Assembly: GCA_000438155.1 (NCBI GenBank)
Contig: FR902960.1
Coordinates: 1 to 5,129 of the forward strand
Direction: 5' to 3'
From: Firmicutes bacterium CAG:95
GTDB taxonomy: Bacteria > Bacillota > Clostridia > Lachnospirales > Lachnospiraceae
Length of the DNA stretch: 5,129 nt
This document shows positions 1-5,129 of the stretch, one piece after another. Both the position numbers and the translations under genes were made by a program. Position 1 is the first letter of the stretch. The number at the start of each line of letters is the position of its first letter. The notes beneath the pieces are model-generated. The model saw only the letters and a program-made list of their open reading frames with translations. It was not told the origin of the DNA and searched no databases.

Positions 1-1424
1 CCGTAACCATCAGTGTCTGTGGATGTGGGGTAAGAGCCGATGCCCTGGCAGGTGCCCGCCGGGGCTGGTCTGTACCCCAGGCAGCAGCAGGCATGGCATT
101 CTCTTCCGGCGGCTCCACGCCGTAGTCCTCCACCAGATCCTCCAGGGTCAGAAGCTCCGGCAGCTCATCCTCCTCCATCCGCTGCTGTATCATCTCCGGA
201 TAGTGATACGGACATTTGAGATCCATACAGTCCGTCTCCGTATCTCGTATATGCTCCAGACCCTCCAGACGTTGGATAAGCTCTGCCAGACGCTCCTCCT
301 CTTCCCCGGAAAGTATTTCTTTATTCTCTGTATCCTCTGTTTTATTTTCTGCAAGCCATGCATCCAGCTTCTCCCTTGCTTCGGTAAGCTGCTCCGGATC
401 AATGATCTCCTTATTTTCTACACCTGAGGAGAGGTAGGTAAGGGGATCCGGCAGCTTCTCTAACAATGCAAGCAGTTCTGCAAGCCCCTGTCCTCCTATA
501 GCTGCAATTGTCACACTGATCTGCGGAAGGCTGACACCATCCGCCAGCCTGTATTCTTCCGGAATAACCGGAATATAAACATAATGATTTCCCAATGCGG
601 AAGAGTCAAAGCTGTCCGCTGTGTTGTTTTCCCATGTCACATGAATGGAAGTCTCCCGCGTGCTTTTTACAGGGGGAATCGTTTCTACCGGTGCCGGTTG
701 CTCTTCCTCTGCCGCATCGTCTTCCGTTCCTGCGTTTTCTTCCGAAGCTGTACGTTCCCCAGTGTCTGTGCTTTCTCCTGAAGCTGTGCTTTCCCCGGTG
801 TCTGTACTTTCTCCCGAAGCTGTACTTTCCCCGGTGTCTGTGTTCTCTCCTGAGTCCATATGTTCCCCGGTGTCTGTGCTTTCTCCTGAAGCTGCACTTT
901 CCCCTGAAGCTGCGCTTTCCCCTGAAGCTGTGCTTTCCCCGGTGTCTGTGCTTTCTCCCGAAGCTGTACTTTCCCCGGTGTCTGTGTTCTCTCCTGAGTC
1001 CATATGTTCCCCGGTGGTCCATACCTTCCCCGGTGTCTGTGCTTTCTCCTGAGGCTGTGCTTTCTCCATGTTCTGTATCTTTCTCCGGTGTCTGGATTTC
1101 TTCAGCTTCTGTGTTCTCCTTCGTAGAATCCTCTGTCTCCTGTGTTACATCCCCGGTGGACTCCTCCACACTGTCTGTTTCCAACATTACAGTAAGGGTA
1201 TCAGGAAATACGATTTCACTTTCCTGTGCACCGACCGGCAAAAGCTGCACTGCGGCCGATTCATCCAGAGCTCCAAAGCCCGTGATCACTTCCTGTGTTT
1301 TTATTCCTTCATTGGAAGTTGCAAACACGGCAAGATCAATGCTTGTAAATACCAGTGCTGCTGTCAGAACCAGTGCTGTGATACGCGCAGCTTTTTCTCC
1401 GGCCTTAAGCTTATGTATCTTCAT
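1..1424 (-). CDS. Secreted repeat-rich surface protein, 5' part, interrupted by frameshift(s) and cut by window edge
   Basis: Probable exported cell-surface protein; exact function not recognised. The ATG at 1424-1422 is preferred because an AAGGTGA Shine-Dalgarno lies 5 nt upstream; the GTG nine bases further up overlaps that site. Residues 1-35 look like a signal peptide (basic N-terminus, hydrophobic ITALVLTAALVF, likely cleavage after AVFA). Residues about 41-80 (VITGFGALDE...FPDTLTVML) resemble the first half of a domain I associate with clostridial surface proteins. Acidic E/T/S-rich sequence and 18 hexapeptide repeats (743-1067) follow. One extra base near 1016-1017 then shifts the frame, so as written translation stops at 606 (272 aa) with an odd His/Arg/Lys/Gly tail. 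In the other minus-strand frame sensible protein continues to the window edge: HVTWENN...YIPVIPEEYRLADGV...LPQISVTI (second half of the domain), then acidic, probably helical sequence and a CMDLKCPYHYPEM segment. No C-terminal anchor is visible. It is divergent from the two-component operon and may be its target (inference). It could be a pseudogene, a phase-variable gene, or carry sequencing errors. Confidence 0.72.
743..1067 (-). repeat. 18-nt tandem repeat array encoding 18 acidic hexapeptides
   Basis: The minus strand encodes a run of hexapeptides of the form GE(S/N/H/G/R)(T/M/A)(D/A)(T/S): GESTAS and GESTDT mostly alternate, with GEHMDS, GENTDT, GESAAS and GEGMDT variants, 18 in all. The block is 325 nt, exactly 18 x 18 + 1, which locates a one-base insertion. 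A longer near-identical direct repeat is nested inside: 791-872 and 935-1016 match with one visible mismatch, 144 nt apart (eight hexapeptides), pointing to recent segmental duplication. The array is acidic and Ser/Thr-rich, as expected of a flexible wall-spanning or spacer segment. All three minus-strand frames are open over much of it, a composition effect. Confidence 0.93.
1013..1020 (-). other. One-base frameshift inside the repeat array
   Basis: On the plus strand the first copy of the internal duplication reads CCCCGGTGTC, while the second reads CCCCGGTGGTCC. Dropping one G at 1016/1017 restores the minus-strand reading GEGMDT-GEHMDS-GENTDT and joins the signal-peptide frame to the long open downstream frame. 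With the extra base the product changes abruptly from acidic to His/Arg/Lys-rich and ends at 606. The insertion lies exactly where the second copy of the 82-nt duplication ends, so replication slippage, recombination or misassembly are all plausible. Confidence 0.85.
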
Positions 1425-1478
1425 AATACTCACCTTCCCATTTTATCTTCTAAAAGCTTTTTCTGTCTTTTCAGCTAA

Positions 1479-1507
1479 AGTATATCGGAATTACTTTTTG
1501 TTATGGT
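1479..1507 (-). promoter_or_regulatory. Candidate leftward promoter for the surface-protein gene
   Basis: Read on the minus strand, TATACT at 1484-1479 is a good -10 box. At 17 bp spacing the -35 position holds ACCATA (1507-1502), a poor match to TTGACA. Transcription would start near 1472, leaving a leader of about 50 nt before the ATG at 1424. A good -10 with a poor -35, next to the direct repeats at 1516-1545, is the pattern of an activator-dependent promoter (inference). Confidence 0.45.
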
Positions 1508-1515
1508 CATCATTG

Positions 1516-1545
1516 CGGATTTGGCAGCTTTTTGTTCGGATTTGG
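1516..1545. promoter_or_regulatory. Putative LytTR-regulator operator: 9-bp direct repeats with 12-bp spacer
   Basis: CGGATTTGG occurs at 1516-1524 and again, identical, at 1537-1545, giving a 21-bp start-to-start distance (two helical turns). Paired 9-bp direct repeats with about 12-13 bp between them are the known binding architecture of LytTR-family regulators such as AgrA, ComE and PlnC. The site lies between the two divergent promoters and beside a gene for such a regulator. The repeat sequence itself is not a clear match to the published AgrA or ComE consensus, so the assignment rests on geometry and context. Confidence 0.55.
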
Positions 1546-1560
1546 TCACCCCCTGTTTCG

Positions 1561-1589
1561 TTGACTCATCCTGCCTTCTTTGCTACACT
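1561..1589 (+). promoter_or_regulatory. Sigma-A promoter of the response regulator/kinase operon
   Basis: TTGACT (1561-1566) is followed after exactly 17 nt by TACACT (1584-1589), and a TG dinucleotide one base before the -10 gives an extended -10 (TGCTACACT). Transcription would start near 1596, giving a leader of about 110 nt before the regulator's start codon. The near-consensus elements suggest substantial basal expression. Confidence 0.7.
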
Positions 1590-1614
1590 ATAGAGGTAAT
1601 CGCAAATAATGATC

Positions 1615-1647
1615 ACGCCTGTTTCATGCGTCCGGAACAGGCGTTTT
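1615..1647 (+). terminator. Terminator/attenuator-like hairpin in the operon leader
   Basis: ACGCCTGTT (1615-1623) and AACAGGCGT (1636-1644) form a perfect 9-bp stem, extendable by a C-G and a T-G pair, with a loop of about 8-12 nt and a T run at 1644-1647. It sits between the operon promoter and the regulator's start, so it could act as a leader attenuator. A second ACAGGC at 1648-1653 could also pair with GCCTGT of the left arm, offering an alternative structure. The U-tract is short (four T, then ACAGGC), so termination may be weak or the hairpin may do something else. Confidence 0.45.
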
Positions 1648-1706
1648 ACAGGCTTTTATATATGACGGTAACTATTCAGAAAATAAACCGGGAGGGGGAT
1701 CATGCC

Positions 1707-2453
1707 TTGCAGATTGCTTTATGTGATGATGAAATAACGAACCATGAAAAGACCAGGGAGCTGATCAGACAATATAAACAGATACATTCTGACCGGACTC
1801 TTTCCTTATCTTCTTTTGCATCAGGAAAAGAACTTATCAACCATGTAGATGAACACGGTGGCTTTGACCTCTATATTCTGGACTGTATTATGCCGGAAAT
1901 GAATGGTATTGAGCTTGGCGCTGCCCTGAGAATGCGTGATAATACGGGATTTCTGATCTACCTCACCACCTCCCCTGACTTTGCACTGGATTCTTACCGG
2001 GTAGATGCCTTTGATTATCTGTTAAAGCCTGTCGAAAGTGAACTGTTTTTCCAAAGCCTCGACAAGGCTTACCGCTCTTTTTCACAGATCATGCAAAAGA
2101 CCGTTGCCATAAAGACCACGGACAGTATCCGTATGATCCCCATCGCCGACATACGGTATGCAGAGCGCATAGATAAACATATTGATTATCATCTGACAGA
2201 TAATACTGTGATACACAGCACCAGCTTCAACGGTTCTTTCCAGAATGCTGTGTCTGAGCTGCTGGCACACAAAAGAATGCTTCTGGTAGGTTCCTCCTTT
2301 GTCGTCAATTTATTCCATGTCACAGAGGTTACAAGATCAGACCTGCTGCTGACCGGGGAGCTTCGTGTTCCGGTTCCCCGCCGTATGTACGAAACAGTCA
2401 AGAAGGAGTGGGCGGACTTTTGGCTGAATGGAGGCAGATACTATGCTTTTTGA
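1707..2453 (+). CDS. LytTR-family (AgrA/ComE-like) response regulator
   Basis: Cytoplasmic DNA-binding response regulator of a two-component system, 248 aa, the usual size for receiver plus LytTR proteins. The receiver domain spans about residues 1-120: acidic pair D7-D8 in the opening MQIALCDDE, phospho-acceptor D59 in FDLYILDCIMPEMNG, T87-T88, and conserved K107 in FDYLLKP. The LytTR domain spans about 130-240 (KTTDSIRMIPIADIRYAERIDKH onward), the fold that binds paired 9-bp direct repeats. I chose the TTG at 1707 because the receiver fold begins there and a strong GGAGG lies upstream at 1691-1695. The longer open frame reaching back to 1503 crosses the promoter, and its in-frame ATG at 1662 has no Shine-Dalgarno. 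The spacing to TTG is long (11 nt) and an out-of-frame ATG at 1702 sits closer. It is first in an operon with two AgrC-like kinases; the next start overlaps its end by 11 nt. The direct repeats at 1516-1545 are a plausible target. Confidence 0.9.
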   Translation: MQIALCDDEITNHEKTRELIRQYKQIHSDRTLSLSSFASGKELINHVDEHGGFDLYILDCIMPEMNGIELGAALRMRDNTGFLIYLTTSPDFALDSYRVDAFDYLLKPVESELFFQSLDKAYRSFSQIMQKTVAIKTTDSIRMIPIADIRYAERIDKHIDYHLTDNTVIHSTSFNGSFQNAVSELLAHKRMLLVGSSFVVNLFHVTEVTRSDLLLTGELRVPVPRRMYETVKKEWADFWLNGGRYYAF

Positions 2454-3735
2454 GGATAATATTATTTTTTTGATCTTAAAAGTTATAATCACCTGCGCAG
2501 GTACCTTTGGCATGATGGGCTCCACCACGAAGCTCCGCTATGTGAAGGAGAAGCCCATAAGTATCATGATTTTTGCTTCCTACTTCATTTATGTCATAAT
2601 TTCATCCTACGCAATCATCTATTTTTTCAGCTACCAGCATTTACTGCGGGTATTTATCCTGACAATATCCTGTCCCGCCATCCTTCTGCTGCATAATATG
2701 TCTGACGAGCCATTTCCACGGCTTGTATTCATCCGTGCAACACACATACTTGTTTCTATATATATTGCAGGCACCATCACACTCATAAATACTGCGCTGC
2801 ACGGAACGGAGCTCTCAGATATCCTGATGCGTCTGCTCGCCTATCTGCTTGTCATCCTGTTTGATTTTCATTTCATGCGCCGCATCTATCTGGATTTTAT
2901 TACAGAGATCCGGAAAGGCTGGGGAATCCTTTCCCTGATTCCCTGTGCGCTGATCATCCTTGCCGTAGCACTTGCTTTTTATCCGGAGCATTATAGTAAA
3001 CGCCCCACAAGTGTTATATTGATCTATCTGCTTGGTGCCGTCATTGTCATTCTTTACACTGCGATCGGCGTATTTCTTTCTATGCAGTATCACAGGCAGG
3101 AAATAGAGCAGAACAGAAAAATTCTCGAGCTGCAGGTACAAAATATACAAAGAGAGGCTGCCGACATGGAAAAGCTTGCAAAGCAGACAAAAATCATCCG
3201 GCATGACACCCGGCACATACTTTCCACTATCGCATCTCTTGCCGAGAGTGGAGATATGCAGGCGATCCTTGACTTTACCGGCATCGCCGGCCAGAAGCCT
3301 GATATGCCTGAAGCCTTCCATTACTGCACAGATGCCCTTTTGGATACAACACTTTATTCTTATCTTAAATCCGCAGAGGAATCCGGTATCCTGCTTCAAA
3401 CCTCCGTCACTATCCCGGATATTCTACCGGTTGACCCTGCCAGACTTGCCATCTGCTTTGCCAATGCGCTTGGAAATGCCATCGAATGCTGTGAAAAGCT
3501 GCCAAAGGAGAAACGAAAAATTGTTTTTAAATGCATTGGAAAACCCAGGCTGATGTTTGAGCTTGAAAATCCTCAGCCGGACAGGATAACCTTTGACAGA
3601 AATGGTCTTCCACATTTACCGGAGGGCGGTATGGAAGCCCATATCCGTTCCATCGTGGCATTCTGCGAAAAATATGATGCCTTTTACACCTTTACAGCTG
3701 AAGACGGCTGGTTTAAGGTTATGGTCACATTATGA
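2443..3735 (+). CDS. AgrC-like GHKL membrane histidine kinase 1: His present, degenerate ATP lid
   Basis: Membrane sensor kinase of the GHKL/AgrC-like type, 430 aa. The ATG at 2443 is preferred over the one at 2428 because GGAGG (2430-2434) lies 8 nt upstream and the start MLFEDN matches the paralogue's MIFDDN; this gives an 11-nt overlap with the regulator. About seven hydrophobic segments fill residues 5-213 (roughly 5-25, 40-62, 67-84, 97-117, 126-145, 161-180, 190-213). A helical, probably coiled-coil linker (214-250) leads to an H-box IIRHDTRHILSTIASL with phospho-acceptor H254. YCTDALLDTTLYSYL (294-308) is a conserved segment of this kinase group. The N-box is FANALGNAIECC (N341, N345). 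The lid, expected as GHGxGxRSI, reads GGMEAHIRSI (395-404), so the His and the glycines after the first are lost. ATP binding is therefore doubtful while phospho-acceptance looks possible. TGA-TAA tandem stops end the gene, and a paralogous kinase follows after 24 nt. Confidence 0.88.
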   Translation: MLFEDNIIFLILKVIITCAGTFGMMGSTTKLRYVKEKPISIMIFASYFIYVIISSYAIIYFFSYQHLLRVFILTISCPAILLLHNMSDEPFPRLVFIRATHILVSIYIAGTITLINTALHGTELSDILMRLLAYLLVILFDFHFMRRIYLDFITEIRKGWGILSLIPCALIILAVALAFYPEHYSKRPTSVILIYLLGAVIVILYTAIGVFLSMQYHRQEIEQNRKILELQVQNIQREAADMEKLAKQTKIIRHDTRHILSTIASLAESGDMQAILDFTGIAGQKPDMPEAFHYCTDALLDTTLYSYLKSAEESGILLQTSVTIPDILPVDPARLAICFANALGNAIECCEKLPKEKRKIVFKCIGKPRLMFELENPQPDRITFDRNGLPHLPEGGMEAHIRSIVAFCEKYDAFYTFTAEDGWFKVMVTL

Positions 3736-3748
3736 TAATGTTCAAAAT

Positions 3749-3753
3749 GGAGG
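3749..3753 (+). promoter_or_regulatory. Ribosome binding site of kinase 2
   Basis: GGAGG six nt before the ATG at 3760, within the 24-nt gap after kinase 1. No promoter or terminator fits in that gap, so the two kinases should be cotranscribed. The same arrangement (GGAGG, short spacer, ATG) precedes kinase 1, which supports both start choices. Confidence 0.85.
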
Positions 3754-3759
3754 AATACT

Positions 3760-5046
3760 ATGATTTTTGATGATAATACGGCTTACCAGATCTACCGTAT
3801 CTTTGTCGCTGTATTTGGCACGCTCGGCATGGTAGTCGCCACTTCTCCGATGAGAAAAAACTATAAAAGGAACCTGCTTTTTTTAGGCGGATATGCCATT
3901 TATGCAATTGTGTTCACCTTTTTTTTCATGCACTTTTGTGGATTTCTGTCTTTTCTCAGAAGCGTTATCCTTACTATTTCTCTGCCGGGTGTAATCATGA
4001 TCTATATGACCGCAGACACCACCGTCTCAAGGCATGTCTTCAAATGCCTGTCGCAGCTCCTGCTCTCTCTCTACCTTCTGATCAGTGTGACACTGCTCAA
4101 CACACTGTTTAAAGGCACGCTGCTGTCAAATGCAATACTTCTTCTGTCTGCCTATCTTGCTGCGATTGCCTTGGAATTTTTTGTTCTGAGAAGGGTTTTT
4201 CCGGATATAGGCGGGATCAATACCCGGGGCTTTGGAATTCTCGCATTGATCCCTATCGCCTTCTTCCTCTTTGTGATGACGCTTGCACTCTATCCGGTCC
4301 ATTACACACAAAACCCGGCTTTTCCACTTCTGTTCTGCCTCTCAGGTGCTGTCATCGCCATCATTTATTATGCCGTTTTCCAATATCTGCGGACTCAGTA
4401 TCAGTATCAGATGGATGAACAGAACCGTGAGATTCTGGAAATCCAGATACAGGGCATAAAAAAACATGTTGAAGATACGAAACGGAACGCCAAAGAAGTA
4501 AAGCTCATCTGGCAGGATACTCACAAGATGCTGTCCGGTATCGCTGCGCTTGCTAAGGAAGGAAATGCTAAGGCCATCCTTGAGCTTGTATCCGAATCAA
4601 CTGAGCTGAACCGGCTGAGCACTCCCACTCACTACTGCAGTGATCCCATATTAAATGCTACACTCACTGCTTATCTTGAAAAAGCCCGGAATCTGGACAT
4701 TACCATAGAGCACCATCTTGCGATTCCGGAAAGCCTCCCTGTTGATTCCGCCGAGCTTTCCATCTGTTTTGCCAACGCTCTGGAAAATGCCACAAAAGCA
4801 TGTGCAGAGCTTCCGGAGAATGAGAGAAAAATTATTATCCGCTGTATCTGCAGGCCTGCCTTTATGTTTGAGATTGCAAACCCTTATAAAGGACAGATTA
4901 CCCTGGGAAGAAACGGACTCCCCACCTCCACCAGAACAGGTCATGGAACTGGAACACGCTCCATCATGGCTTTCTGTGAAAAGCATAATGCCTTTTATGA
5001 TTTTTCCACAGAGGGTGGCTGGTTTAAGCTCGTGATTACTTTGTAA
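3760..5046 (+). CDS. AgrC-like GHKL membrane kinase paralogue 2: phospho-acceptor His replaced by Gln
   Basis: Paralogue of the upstream kinase (428 aa), sharing layout and many motifs: MIFDDN start, conserved TLGM and LTIS..P segments, LALYPVHYT, DEQNREILEIQIQ linker, HYCSDPILNATLTAYL, and SICFANALENATKAC. About seven hydrophobic segments lie in residues 8-209 (roughly 8-28, 38-59, 66-83, 97-115, 121-143, 158-178, 188-209). At the H-box it reads LIWQDTHKMLSGIAAL: Q252 occupies the position of H254 in kinase 1, and W replaces the usual Arg. The codon is CAG, one base from His. The ATPase domain otherwise looks intact, with N-box N339 and N343 and the lid GHGTGTRSI (394-402). It should therefore bind ATP but cannot autophosphorylate at the canonical site. 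Inferred role: partner or modulator of kinase 1, perhaps phosphorylating it in a heterodimer. Nearby H255 is offset by three residues and is a less likely substitute acceptor. The reading frame is clean, so this is not a decayed gene. Confidence 0.87.
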   Translation: MIFDDNTAYQIYRIFVAVFGTLGMVVATSPMRKNYKRNLLFLGGYAIYAIVFTFFFMHFCGFLSFLRSVILTISLPGVIMIYMTADTTVSRHVFKCLSQLLLSLYLLISVTLLNTLFKGTLLSNAILLLSAYLAAIALEFFVLRRVFPDIGGINTRGFGILALIPIAFFLFVMTLALYPVHYTQNPAFPLLFCLSGAVIAIIYYAVFQYLRTQYQYQMDEQNREILEIQIQGIKKHVEDTKRNAKEVKLIWQDTHKMLSGIAALAKEGNAKAILELVSESTELNRLSTPTHYCSDPILNATLTAYLEKARNLDITIEHHLAIPESLPVDSAELSICFANALENATKACAELPENERKIIIRCICRPAFMFEIANPYKGQITLGRNGLPTSTRTGHGTGTRSIMAFCEKHNAFYDFSTEGGWFKLVITL

Positions 5047-5129
5047 GCTATATTTATCCATGCGCCCTACAGCAATATACGGAGTCCATGCTCTGAATCT
5101 AATTCCAATACACGAATGTGCATTCAATT
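5047..5129. other. 3' flank of the operon, nothing assignable
   Basis: AT-rich sequence after the kinase 2 stop. It contains a short inverted repeat GAATG-TG-CATTC near the right edge but no stable stem with a T run, no ribosome binding site and no convincing start. The operon may continue or end beyond the window. Confidence 0.5.

Noticed and set aside
743..1067. CRISPR-like array
   Set aside because: The repeats are contiguous 18-nt coding units without unique spacers, and they encode a regular hexapeptide.
1452..1461. AAAAGCTTTT palindrome upstream of the surface-protein gene
   Set aside because: A short AT-rich palindrome without a supporting partner or known motif; probably chance in AT-rich leader sequence.
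595..1593. Long plus-strand open frame across the repeat region
   Set aside because: It is antisense to the signal-peptide gene, crosses its promoter, has no ribosome binding site, and its repetitive Pro/Cys/Leu-rich product is a by-product of the 18-nt repeat composition.
1503..1706. N-terminal extension of the response regulator
   Set aside because: It runs through the operator repeats, the sigma-A promoter and the leader hairpin, lacks a Shine-Dalgarno, and precedes the canonical receiver start.
2428..2442. Earlier ATG for kinase 1
   Set aside because: No Shine-Dalgarno upstream. The ATG at 2443 has GGAGG at good spacing and matches the start of kinase 2.
2815..3399. Minus-strand open frame of about 194 codons inside kinase 1
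   Set aside because: It lies opposite a well-conserved kinase gene and shows no recognisable domain or ribosome binding site.
5113..5124. GAATG-TG-CATTC inverted repeat as operon terminator
   Set aside because: Only a 5-bp AT-rich stem with a 2-nt loop and no T run; too weak to call.

Overview
The window suggests a chromosomal segment of a low-to-moderate GC Firmicute, most likely a gut Clostridia/Lachnospiraceae-type bacterium. This is inferred from strong purine-rich Shine-Dalgarno sites, a near-consensus sigma-A promoter, a secreted low-complexity surface protein, and an AgrA/LytTR regulator with AgrC-like GHKL kinases. No species can be named from the sequence alone.

Layout. The left 1.4 kb, minus strand, is the 5' part of a large exported surface-type protein: a signal peptide, half of a domain typical of clostridial surface proteins, 18 acidic hexapeptide repeats (GESTDT/GESTAS type), the second half of that domain, then an acidic helical stretch running off the left edge. 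The repeat block measures 18 x 18 + 1 nucleotides. The extra base shifts the frame, so as written the product ends at 606 with a strongly basic tail. A second, less certain frame break lies near position 60. Positions 1425-1706 form a divergent regulatory region with a sigma-A promoter pointing right, a weaker promoter pointing left, a 9-bp direct repeat with 21-bp periodicity between them (the architecture bound by LytTR regulators), and a terminator-like hairpin in the rightward leader.

The right part is a compact three-gene plus-strand operon: a LytTR response regulator (TTG start), then two tandem paralogous membrane histidine kinases. The first kinase overlaps the regulator by 11 nt and the second follows after 24 nt. 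The last 83 nt (5047-5129) hold no gene or terminator I can support.

Main point of interest: the two kinases carry complementary lesions. Kinase 1 keeps the phospho-accepting His (RHD, H254) but its G2 ATP-lid motif is degenerate (GMEAHI). Kinase 2 keeps an intact GHGTGT lid but has Gln where the His should be (WQD, Q252). They may work only as a heterodimer, with kinase 2 binding ATP and phosphorylating kinase 1, which then passes phosphate to D59 of the regulator. The regulator may act at the direct repeats to control the divergent surface-protein gene, its own operon, or both. No AgrB/AgrD-like peptide system is in the window, so the input signal is unknown.
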